Source of the DNA: Alistipes sp.
GTDB taxonomy: Bacteria; Bacteroidota; Bacteroidia; Bacteroidales; Rikenellaceae
NCBI GenBank assembly: GCA_029051915.1
Contig: JAIDKM010000360.1
Coordinates: forward strand, 1 to 7,546
DNA: 7,546 nt
Direction of reading: 5' to 3'
Below are positions 1-6,750 of this stretch, piece after piece. The notes beneath the pieces were generated by a model that was given only the letters and a program-made list of their open reading frames with translations, did no database searches and was not told where the DNA came from. Position numbers and translations under genes: made by a program. Every line of letters begins with the position of its first letter. The stretch's first letter is position 1.

Positions 1-1030
1 GCTCCACCAGCCCGGCCACCAGACGGCAAAGCGTCGGTTCCGTGAACCCGAGGTAGGTATAGCCGTAGCGCACGGCGCGGCGCAGGATGCGGCGGATCAC
101 ATAGCCCGCCTTGACGTTCGAGGGCAGCTGCCCGTCGGCGATCGAGAAGGCAATGGCCCGCAGGTGGTCGGCGATCACGCGCATGGCAATGTCGCACTTC
201 TCGTCGGCGCCGTATTGCTTACCCGACATCGCCGCGATCCGGGCGATCGTCGGTTGGAAGACGTCGGTATCGTAGTTCGATTTCTTGCCTTGCAGAATCA
301 TGCACAAGCGTTCGAAGCCCATGCCCGTGTCGACGTTGCGCGCCGGCAGTTCTTCGAGCGAGCCGTTGGCCTTGCGGTTGAACTGCATGAAGACCAGGTT
401 CCAGATCTCGATCACTTGCGGGTGGCTCTGGTTGACCATCTCGCGGCCCGGCTTCGCCGCGATCTCGGCTTCGTCGCGCAGGTCGAAATGAATCTCCGAG
501 CAGGGGCCGCAGGGGCCCGTCTCGCCCATCTCCCAGAAGTTGTCGTGCTTGTTTCCGCGGATGATGTGGTCTTCGGGCAGGAATCGTTTCCAGTAGTCGT
601 AGGCTTCCTGGTCGAACGGCACGCCGTCCTCCTCCGAGCCTTCGAACACCGTCGCATACATCCGTTCGGCCGGCAGCTTGTAGACGTCGTGCAGCAGCTC
701 CCAGGCCCATTCGATCGCCTCTTTCTTGAAGTAGTCGCCGTACGACCAGTTGCCCAGCATCTCGAACATCGTGTGGTGATAGGTGTCGTGGCCTACCTCC
801 TCCAGGTCGTTGTGCTTGCCCGAGACGCGCAGGCACTTCTGCGTATCGGCCGCACGGGGATACTTGCGGGGCGCGTTGCCCAGAAAAATATCCTTGAACT
901 GGTTCATGCCCGCGTTGGTGAACATCAGCGTGGGGTCGCCCTTGACGACCATCGGCGCCGAGGGCACGATCGCGTGGCCTTTGCTTTCGAAAAAGTCCAG
1001 AAAAGCCTGACGGATTTTTGCAGATTCCAT
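1..1030 (-). CDS. alaS: Alanyl-tRNA synthetase, N-terminal part (cut by window edge)
   Basis: This cytoplasmic class II aminoacyl-tRNA synthetase charges tRNA-Ala with alanine. Read leftward from ATG at 1030-1028, the frame is open to base 1, giving 343 codons plus one base; the rest of the gene lies beyond the left edge. The protein begins [14 protein letters not shown]. The adenylation core follows: [15 protein letters not shown] at about 66-80, class II motif 2 at about 85-102 ([17 protein letters not shown]), [15 protein letters not shown], and motif 3 GMGFERL at 236-242. The segment then enters the tRNA-recognition helical domain ([17 protein letters not shown], then [20 protein letters not shown]). 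The editing and C-Ala domains are outside the window. The start is chosen because it matches the usual AlaRS N-terminus and lies just downstream of an A/T-rich leader with a -7 element at 1083-1076. It is transcribed divergently from the M23 cluster. No internal disruption is seen. Confidence 0.97.
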   Translation of the reverse strand, partial: MESAKIRQAFLDFFESKGHAIVPSAPMVVKGDPTLMFTNAGMNQFKDIFLGNAPRKYPRAADTQKCLRVSGKHNDLEEVGHDTYHHTMFEMLGNWSYGDYFKKEAIEWAWELLHDVYKLPAERMYATVFEGSEEDGVPFDQEAYDYWKRFLPEDHIIRGNKHDNFWEMGETGPCGPCSEIHFDLRDEAEIAAKPGREMVNQSHPQVIEIWNLVFMQFNRKANGSLEELPARNVDTGMGFERLCMILQGKKSNYDTDVFQPTIARIAAMSGKQYGADEKCDIAMRVIADHLRAIAFSIADGQLPSNVKAGYVIRRILRRAVRYGYTYLGFTEPTLCRLVAGLVE

Positions 1031-1072
1031 ATATACTATATTGTCTTGTTTCAACGTTATCGGGGTACCGGG

Positions 1073-1103
1073 TTGCAAAATTACACAATTAAACTTAAAT
1101 TTG
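1073..1103 (+). promoter_or_regulatory. Bacteroidetes-type promoter for the M23 cluster
   Basis: The -7 element TAAATTTG at 1096-1103 is an exact match to the Bacteroidetes consensus TAnnTTTG and is followed by C. A TTG at 1073-1075 sits 20 nt upstream and fits the -33 element (consensus TTTG; here GTTG). Transcription would start near 1109-1112, giving a leader of about 20 nt before the ATG at 1132. The -33 part touches the -7 element of the opposite-strand promoter. The motif match is seen directly; promoter activity is inferred. Confidence 0.65.
1076..1083 (-). promoter_or_regulatory. Candidate -7 element of the alaS promoter
   Basis: On the minus strand this octamer reads TAATTTTG, an exact match to TAnnTTTG, and the following base is C as in the plus-strand promoter. 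Transcription would start near 1070, giving an A/T-rich leader of about 40 nt to the alaS start. A -33 element at 20-nt spacing would fall at about 1104-1107, where the minus strand reads GATG, so that element is weak. A 7-of-8 alternative -7 (TAAGTTTA) lies at 1097-1090. Confidence 0.5.
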
Positions 1104-1131
1104 CATCCTGAAGACCGCAGTTTTTTAGAGG

Positions 1132-2142
1132 ATGACGCAAAAACAGATAGCCCTGTCCGAATCGCCGACCCCTGCCCGCACGACCCGCGGCGCAGAGCGT
1201 GCGGCACGCGAAGCGGTGAAAGCACCGATCCAGCTGCGCGTCTACCGCGTGCTGCGCAAGATCCTCATCGGGTTCATCCTCGTGTCGATCGTCAACGTGC
1301 TCTTTTCGCAGTACTTCCAGACGCCCAAGCTCTACCGCATCGACCAGGCGAACCGTTCGCTGATGATCCGTTACCGCATTCTCCGCGAGCGCATCCGCAC
1401 GGCCCAGAGCCGCGTCGACGAGATCCGCCACCGCGACAGCTACGTCTACCGGGCCCTCTTCTCGACCGACACGCTCTCCATCCCCGAGGTGTGGTATCCC
1501 TACCCCGACGAAAAATACGCTCCGTTGGCCGACGATCCTTTCGCTTCGACGATGGTCGGCACCTGGAAGCAGCTCGACGCGCTGGCCCGCACCATCTACC
1601 TGGAGTCCGTTTCGTTCGACGAGCTGCAGGTTCTCTCGAAGGACAAATCGCGCCTCGCGGCCGCCATTCCCGCCATCTGGCCCATCGACCGCAAGGCGTT
1701 GCACGGCAACCACATCGGGGCGTTCAATCCGCGGCGCATGCACCCGATCTACCACCGCATCATCTTCCACAAGGGCTGCGACCTCGGCTGCGACCGCGGC
1801 ACGCCGGTCTACGCCACGGGCGACGCCACGGTGCAGCATACCGACATCGGCGAGGCGGATCGCGGCTACGGCATGCAGATCCTCCTGAACCACCGGTTCG
1901 GATACCAGACGCGCTACGCCCACCTGAGCAGGATCTTCGTGAAGCCCGGCGACAAGGTTACGCGCGGGCAGATCATCGGCGAAACCGGCAATTCGGGCGG
2001 CTCGACGGCTCCGCACCTCCACTACGAGGTGATCCACCTGGGCACGCCCGTCAACCCGATCAATTACTTCAACCGCCACATGACCAACGAGGAGTACGAC
2101 CAGTACATGGAACAGATGCGCGATACCAACTTCGAAATGTAA
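1132..2142 (+). CDS. Membrane-anchored M23 (LytM-type) metallopeptidase, first paralogue
   Basis: This is a probable zinc endopeptidase that cleaves peptide cross-links in peptidoglycan, anchored in the inner membrane and facing the periplasm. The 336-aa protein has a basic cytoplasmic tail (1-43), one transmembrane helix at about 44-62, and a charged, probably coiled-coil linker (about 66-103) ending in [10 protein letters not shown] (101-110). The C-terminal M23 domain covers about 195-318. All expected active-site positions are present: H213 and D217 in HKGCD, H264 in YAHL, and H295/H297 in HLH, so it should be catalytically active, unlike EnvC/NlpD-type degenerate LytM proteins. Its only two cysteines, C216 and C220, flank the ligand D217. 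The start is the first ATG after the promoter, with a poor AGAGG directly adjacent. The next gene, a paralogue, follows after 4 nt, implying an operon. The exact bond cleaved cannot be read from sequence. Confidence 0.93.
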   Translation: MTQKQIALSESPTPARTTRGAERAAREAVKAPIQLRVYRVLRKILIGFILVSIVNVLFSQYFQTPKLYRIDQANRSLMIRYRILRERIRTAQSRVDEIRHRDSYVYRALFSTDTLSIPEVWYPYPDEKYAPLADDPFASTMVGTWKQLDALARTIYLESVSFDELQVLSKDKSRLAAAIPAIWPIDRKALHGNHIGAFNPRRMHPIYHRIIFHKGCDLGCDRGTPVYATGDATVQHTDIGEADRGYGMQILLNHRFGYQTRYAHLSRIFVKPGDKVTRGQIIGETGNSGGSTAPHLHYEVIHLGTPVNPINYFNRHMTNEEYDQYMEQMRDTNFEM

Positions 2143-2146
2143 GACG

Positions 2147-3097
2147 ATGCCCGACAAGAAAGAGTTCGAAAAATATCGCCGGCACAAGCGGCGCCGGCAG
2201 AACATCATCCGCGCGACGATCCATCTGTTCGTGTGGATGGGTGCGGCCGTGTTGTATTACATGGGCTTCTCGATCTTCTTCGACACGCCCACGGAGTACC
2301 TCCTCCGCCACTCGACCGACGCTCTGCGCGACGAGTATGCGGTGCTCTCGCAGCGTTACGACTCGCTCGAGGTCGTCCTCGGCAACCTCGAGGCACGCGA
2401 CCGCAGCGTCTTCCACACGCTCTTCGAGTCGGAGCCTTACGAGTACGGGGCCGAGACGGGCAGCCATCGCGGCACCACCTACGAGGAGCTCGTCTCGCAC
2501 ACCACTCCGCAGCTGCGGCGCAGCCTGCGCCAGCGCACCCTCGAAATGGAGGCGCGGCTCGAATCGCTCAACGGCACTTACCGCACTTTGCAGTCGCTCA
2601 TCGATTCCATCGGCCCCGGGCGCAACAGCATCCCGGCCATCCAGCCCGTCATCAACAAGCAGCTCGCCTTGCTGACGGCCTCCTACGGCATGCGTATCCA
2701 TCCGTTCTACAAAACGTTGCAGTCGCACCAGGGCGTCGACTATACCGTGCCAGAGGGTTCGCGCGTCTTCGCCACGGCCGACGGCGTCGTGCGCGACGTC
2801 CTCTCGCGCAACTCCACCTCGGGCCGCACCGTTACGATCGACCACGGCAACGGCTTCGAAACTTCCTACAGCCATCTTTCGCAGATCGACGTCCGCAAGG
2901 GCCAGCGCGTCAGCCGCGGCGACATCATCGCCCGTTCGGGCGACACGGGTCTCTCGCTGGCGCCGCACCTCCACTACGAGGTTCGTTACAACGGCATGCG
3001 GATCGACCCGATCCACTACTTCTTCATGGAGCTCTCCCCTTCGGAGTACCAGCGGCTGATGCGCATCGCACAGTCGGGCATGCAGTCTTTCGACTGA
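2147..3097 (+). CDS. Membrane-anchored M23 (LytM-type) metallopeptidase, second paralogue
   Basis: This is a second probable peptidoglycan zinc endopeptidase of 316 aa with the same plan as the gene before it. A strongly basic N-terminus (KYRRHKRRR at 9-17) precedes one transmembrane helix at about 25-45, so the catalytic part faces the periplasm. A linker of predicted helices contains EARDRSVFHTLF (82-93), matching the [10 protein letters not shown] segment of the first paralogue. The M23 domain begins near the typical RIHPFY. It carries H194 and D198 (HQGVD), H243 (YSHL) and H274/H276 (HLH), the full zinc and catalytic set. Both paralogues end with a similar tail after HLHYEV, with P-x-x-YF and a later EY. 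This copy has no cysteine. The 4-nt gap after the first gene suggests translational coupling. The pair probably arose by tandem duplication, then diverged; the two may have different substrates or partners. Confidence 0.93.
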   Translation: MPDKKEFEKYRRHKRRRQNIIRATIHLFVWMGAAVLYYMGFSIFFDTPTEYLLRHSTDALRDEYAVLSQRYDSLEVVLGNLEARDRSVFHTLFESEPYEYGAETGSHRGTTYEELVSHTTPQLRRSLRQRTLEMEARLESLNGTYRTLQSLIDSIGPGRNSIPAIQPVINKQLALLTASYGMRIHPFYKTLQSHQGVDYTVPEGSRVFATADGVVRDVLSRNSTSGRTVTIDHGNGFETSYSHLSQIDVRKGQRVSRGDIIARSGDTGLSLAPHLHYEVRYNGMRIDPIHYFFMELSPSEYQRLMRIAQSGMQSFD

Positions 3098-3113
3098 TCT
3101 TCCGCTTCAAGGC

Positions 3114-3710
3114 ATGGACTCCCGGATCCGACTCATTTTGCTCGACTTCGACGGTACGCTCGCCGACACGCGGCAGGCCAATACGTCGGCCTACGTCGCC
3201 GCGCTCACCGAGGCCGGTTACCCGCTCACCGAGCAGGAGTACGCCGACCGTTACTTCGGCATGCGGTGCGACGAGTTCCTCCGCACCTACGGCATCGATG
3301 ACCCCGTCGAGCGCGAACGGCTGCGACTGCGGAAAATCGAGCTCTACCCCACGTTTTTCGGCTCCGTAAAGCTCAACCGGCCGTTGTGGGATTTCTGCCG
3401 CCAGTTCCGCACGCAGGGCGGCCGGGTGTGGATCGTCTCCACCGGCAGCCGCGCCAACATCGACAACGCGATGCGCCATCTGGGCATCGGCGGCCCCGAT
3501 ACGCCGGAGACGTTGTGCCCCGAGGGACGGGTCGACGGCATTCTGGCCGGCCCCGACATCGCCTGCAGCAAGCCCGCGCCCGATTGTTTTCTCGAAGCCA
3601 TGCGGCGCGAGGGGGTCTCGGCAGCCGAAACGCTGATCTTCGAGGACTCGCCCGTGGGGCTCGAAGCAGCCCGCAGAAGCGGCGCCCCCTACTTCCGGGT
3701 CTCGCTCTGA
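3114..3710 (+). CDS. HAD-superfamily hydrolase (phosphatase/phosphoglucomutase-like)
   Basis: This 198-aa protein is probably a cytoplasmic Mg-dependent phosphatase or phosphomutase of the HAD superfamily, beta-PGM/phosphoglycolate-phosphatase-like group. Motif I is LLDFDGTLADT, with nucleophile D11 and acid/base D13. Residues about 17-85 are helical and fit a small cap domain inserted after motif I. Motif II is IVSTGS with S109, motif III is K153 in SKPAPDCF, and motif IV is FEDSPVGLEAA around E177/D178. All four motifs are intact, so activity is expected. At 198 residues it is slightly short for the group and ends soon after the last core strand (YFRVSL). The ATG is 16 nt after the stop of the second M23 gene and is preceded by AAGG, so it is likely the last gene of that operon. 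The substrate cannot be deduced; its position suggests, without proving, a link to cell-wall metabolism. Confidence 0.9.
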   Translation: MDSRIRLILLDFDGTLADTRQANTSAYVAALTEAGYPLTEQEYADRYFGMRCDEFLRTYGIDDPVERERLRLRKIELYPTFFGSVKLNRPLWDFCRQFRTQGGRVWIVSTGSRANIDNAMRHLGIGGPDTPETLCPEGRVDGILAGPDIACSKPAPDCFLEAMRREGVSAAETLIFEDSPVGLEAARRSGAPYFRVSL

Positions 3711-3867
3711 ACGCGCTGCCCCGGCCTACCTATCCCCTTTCGCCCGGCTCCGGCTCTCCTCCGCTCCAGCTCCGGGTTCTCCGGCACGCCCGCTCTGCCT
3801 CCCTTCCCCGGCTCGCGTCGCAACCTCTCCGCATCCATTCCGAAACCGCATCAAGCTCCTTACAACC
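3711..3867. other. Pyrimidine-rich intergenic spacer
   Basis: This stretch lies between the HAD stop codon and the terminator hairpin. The plus strand is markedly C/T-rich: I count about 74% pyrimidines over 3721-3840, with many CTCC and CCGG words. I see no credible gene, promoter or long inverted repeat in it. An open frame passes through it but is the shadow of the HAD gene continuing by chance. It would be transcribed as the 3' untranslated region of the M23-HAD mRNA. Confidence 0.6.
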
Positions 3868-3896
3868 GAAAACCGGCCCCGAAAGGGCCGGTTTTC
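3868..3896. terminator. Bidirectional intrinsic terminator between convergent units
   Basis: A perfect 12-bp inverted repeat pairs GAAAACCGGCCC (3868-3879) with GGGCCGGTTTTC (3885-3896) around a 5-nt loop (CGAAA). The GC core is flanked by A4 on one side and T4 on the other, so the RNA from either strand ends its hairpin in a U-tract. It therefore can stop both the rightward M23-HAD operon and the leftward DUF2807-nuclease operon. The nuclease stop codon (3897-3895) overlaps the right arm. Confidence 0.88.
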
Positions 3897-6744
3897 AGCG
3901 TTTGCAGATCACCTTGAAGTCGCAGAACTTGCAGGTGTCGGCATCTTCGCATTGGCGGAACGGAACCGCCGGATCATAAAGTTCGGCCAGCGTCTCGCTC
4001 AGCAGCCTTTCGAATTCCTCGGCATAGTGCGAGTATCGCAGCCCCTGTTCTTTCAGTTCCTTGTCCCGAAGCTCCGGGCAGTAGTCGTCCCGGTGCATGT
4101 TGCGGACATAGTAGAGCGTCGGAGTGGCGTCGACGCCGCGCGAACGGTGGAGCATCATCGAGTAGAGCAGCGTTTGCAGGACATTCGACTGCCGTTGCTT
4201 GCCCTCGCCACGGAACAGCGACTCCACGCCGTCGAACTCCAGATGCGCCGCCCCGGTCTTGTAGTCGACCACGCGCAGCGTCCCGTCGTCCAGCCGGTCG
4301 ATGCGGTCGGCAATTCCCGCGAACTTGATCCGCAGCTTGCGGCCGGCAGCTTCGAACGGGAAAGCGTAGGAGACTTCTTCTTCGAGTCCCGTCGTCATGA
4401 AGGCGTCGTGCGCCGCATCGTAGCGCATCACGCCGCCCCGCAGGTAGCGCGTAACGATATCCTTGACCAGCAGGAGGTTGCCCGTATAGTCGGCCGGCGT
4501 GGCTTGTTCGTCGCGCAGGTAGTGGAGGTTGATCGCCCCGACGACCGCCCCCGCCGCTTCGTCCGTGCGGCGCAGGGCTTGCAGCGTCGCTCCCGGGTGC
4601 GACTCGCCCACGATGCGGCCATAGAGATTCTGCGCCGAGGCATGCAGAATCGTTCCGAACATCGGGGCGTCGACCTCCTCGGCCACTTCGTTTTCCGCCG
4701 CCAGCCGCGCCACCGAATGGAAATAGAAGCGCAGCGGGCAGGCCACATAGCGGAAAAAGGCCGTCGGCGAAAGCGTCGCCTTGCTCTCGGGATCCACGAA
4801 TCGCTCCAGCCGGGCCATCGTCTGAGGATCTTTCGCCACCTCGATCGGTGCCGTTCGGGCCAGATGGACGTCGACGCCCACCTCGACCCGCTGCACGGGG
4901 ATGCCGCTTTCGTAGTCGAGTTGATAGATGTAGCGGCTCGGCTCGCCCGTCGACTTGTCGTCGGCATGCGAGCAGTAGAGCATGTGCACGCGCCGGGCCC
5001 GCTGGATCAGCCGGTAGAAATAGTAGGCATAGACCCCTTCGTGGTGCTCGGGCGTGGGCAGCTCGAACGCCGCACGCAGGTTGTAGGGCACGAACGAGGC
5101 CTGCGCCATGCGGTTGCCCGGGAAGTTGTCGTCGTTCATCGAGAGGATGACGACGTTTTCGAAATCGAGGTTGCGGGTCTCCAGAATCCCCATCACCTGC
5201 AACCCTTCGAGCGGCTCGCCCTCGAACGGAATGCGGATCGTCTGCAGGTAGCGGCGCAGCAGCGAGACGTAGACGTCGGTTTCGACTGCGATATCGCACG
5301 CTTCGAGCGAGTTGCGCAGCTTGGCGATCCCCTCCGCCAGCATGGCCAGAAACTCGATGCGCCGCCGGGCATCGTCGCCGGCATAGGGTATCCGGGCCAC
5401 GGCGCCGATCACCTCCGACAGCCAGTCGGAGAGCTCCTGCCACGTGCGGGCCGGCCGGAAAATGCGCCGCAGCAGGTCGTTGCGGCCCAGCCACGCGGCA
5501 TCGACCGAGATCCGGCGTTCGCGCACGATCTCCTCGGCAAGCTCGCGGGTCAGCTTTTCGTCGCTCCCCGAGACATAGGGATGGGACAACAGCCCCGCGG
5601 CATCGACATGGTAAAAGAGCGTCCTTTCGCCCTTGGCCCGGCCATGCGCCTGCAGCGCCACGAGCCGCTCAACGAACGTATAGGCCAGGCTCTGCTTGAG
5701 CGGATAGCCCATCGTTACGTTCACCTTCCCCACCTCCTCCGGCAGGGCATAGAGCAGCGGCAGCAACAGATTTTCGTCGGTCAGCACCACGGCCGTCCGC
5801 TTGTCGAGCGGGCCGCTGCGGGCATACTCGCGCAGGATCTCCGCCGCATACTTGCACTGCACGGCGTTCGAGACGGCGGAAACCACCGTCAGCTCCTTGG
5901 GCCGGGACATGTTGTCGTGCGAAATTCCGGGACGCGGCGGAAACAGCTCCACGTTGCGGCGCACGAACATGCCGGCCTCCTGCTCGGCATGATCCTTATA
6001 ATATGTATCGTAATCCCAATAGAAGTCGGTTTCGGCGTTCGTCGCCAGGAAGCGAAACAGGATCTTCTCGCACTCGGAGAGGGCATTGAACCCCGCCACG
6101 ACATAGCGCCGCGGCTCCGGAAAGGCGTATTCACCCCGCTCGATGCGGTCGGCCGCCACGCGCTGCACCATGCCGCCGTAGGCGATGCCCAGCTTCTGCA
6201 GGCGCCGGCGGTAGGATTCGTAGATCGGGCCCAGCGTCTTCCAGATCTCCAGGAACTTGCGCTTCTCCTCCGAAAGGTCGGCCTCGGGGCCCAGCGACGA
6301 CCAGAAGTTGCGGATGATCTCCAGCTGTTCGGGCGTCAGGTAAGAGATGTCCGCCTCGATCTCCTTGAGATCCGAGAGGTTGCGGAACAGCTGCGCCGCG
6401 TCGATGCGATATTTATCGATCGTGTCGAAGTCGGCGAGCAGCATCTCGCCCCAGAAATAGAACCTGTCGAAAGACTCCTTGTGAAACTGCGAATAGATCT
6501 TGTAGAGCTCGGCGATGAGCCGCAGGCGGTCGCCCGTCCTCAGTTCCGAGATTTCTTCCGTCAACTCGTCGATCGTCGACCACGCCGGCTGCCACACGGG
6601 GCGTCCGACGATGCGGCTCAGCGCATCGGTGAAGAAGAGCCGTGCGCGCCGCGACGGAAACAACACCGTCCGCTCGGAGAGCTCCTCGCCGTAGCGTGCA
6701 TGGAGGTCGCGTGCCACCTCCTCAAGAAAACCGGTCATAGCCAT
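3895..6744 (-). CDS. AddB-like PD-(D/E)XK nuclease with dead helicase module and Fe-S cysteines
   Basis: This 949-aa protein resembles the AddB subunit of AddAB, which resects double-strand breaks for RecA-dependent repair. Residues 1 to about 600 form a UvrD-like helicase fold without a Walker A motif: the expected site reads VLFPSRRARLFF and no GKT/GKS occurs. A helicase-like stretch at about 515-595 includes GILETRNLDFENVVIL. The C-terminal nuclease has GTILH (H701), D813 in GIADRID, D827 and K829 in VDYKTG, and Q857-x3-Y861. C669, C938, C941 and C947 (C, then CxxCx5C) match the AddB iron-sulphur cluster arrangement. It is shorter than Bacillus AddB (about 1,150 aa), which fits the Bacteroidetes form. 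An in-frame TAA nine nt upstream of the ATG rules out a longer N-terminus; a second ATG at codon 3 is an alternative start. No AddA helicase gene is visible. It lies 6 nt after the DUF2807 gene, so the two are probably co-transcribed. Confidence 0.9.
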   Translation of the reverse strand: MAMTGFLEEVARDLHARYGEELSERTVLFPSRRARLFFTDALSRIVGRPVWQPAWSTIDELTEEISELRTGDRLRLIAELYKIYSQFHKESFDRFYFWGEMLLADFDTIDKYRIDAAQLFRNLSDLKEIEADISYLTPEQLEIIRNFWSSLGPEADLSEEKRKFLEIWKTLGPIYESYRRRLQKLGIAYGGMVQRVAADRIERGEYAFPEPRRYVVAGFNALSECEKILFRFLATNAETDFYWDYDTYYKDHAEQEAGMFVRRNVELFPPRPGISHDNMSRPKELTVVSAVSNAVQCKYAAEILREYARSGPLDKRTAVVLTDENLLLPLLYALPEEVGKVNVTMGYPLKQSLAYTFVERLVALQAHGRAKGERTLFYHVDAAGLLSHPYVSGSDEKLTRELAEEIVRERRISVDAAWLGRNDLLRRIFRPARTWQELSDWLSEVIGAVARIPYAGDDARRRIEFLAMLAEGIAKLRNSLEACDIAVETDVYVSLLRRYLQTIRIPFEGEPLEGLQVMGILETRNLDFENVVILSMNDDNFPGNRMAQASFVPYNLRAAFELPTPEHHEGVYAYYFYRLIQRARRVHMLYCSHADDKSTGEPSRYIYQLDYESGIPVQRVEVGVDVHLARTAPIEVAKDPQTMARLERFVDPESKATLSPTAFFRYVACPLRFYFHSVARLAAENEVAEEVDAPMFGTILHASAQNLYGRIVGESHPGATLQALRRTDEAAGAVVGAINLHYLRDEQATPADYTGNLLLVKDIVTRYLRGGVMRYDAAHDAFMTTGLEEEVSYAFPFEAAGRKLRIKFAGIADRIDRLDDGTLRVVDYKTGAAHLEFDGVESLFRGEGKQRQSNVLQTLLYSMMLHRSRGVDATPTLYYVRNMHRDDYCPELRDKELKEQGLRYSHYAEEFERLLSETLAELYDPAVPFRQCEDADTCKFCDFKVICKR

Positions 6745-6750
6745 CGTCGT

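Noticed and set aside
1031..1041. ATATA-C-TATAT palindrome touching the alaS start codon, as a possible AlaRS autorepression site like that of E. coli
   Set aside because: A short A/T palindrome in an A/T-rich leader is easily due to chance, and such leaders are normal in Bacteroidota, where they stand in for a Shine-Dalgarno sequence.
164..1111. Long plus-strand open frame (315 codons) antisense to alaS
   Set aside because: It is a mirror of the alaS coding frame in GC-rich DNA. Its sequence has no recognisable domain, while the minus strand encodes clear AlaRS motifs.
1081..2208. Minus-strand open frame (375 codons) across the first M23 gene
   Set aside because: It is a V/R/H/D-rich antisense shadow with no domain. 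It runs through the promoter region, and the plus strand has an intact M23 enzyme.
1041..2675. Plus-strand 544-codon open frame overlapping both M23 genes
   Set aside because: It is a wrong-frame translation rich in R, P, S and H. The true frames (1132-2142 and 2147-3097) carry complete catalytic motifs.
2069..3016. Minus-strand open frame (315 codons) across the second M23 gene
   Set aside because: It has the same antisense-shadow composition and sits opposite an intact M23 gene.
3974..5494. Minus-strand 506-codon open frame inside the nuclease gene
   Set aside because: It is an out-of-frame A/R/G/P-rich shadow; the nuclease frame contains all the PD-(D/E)XK and Fe-S motifs.
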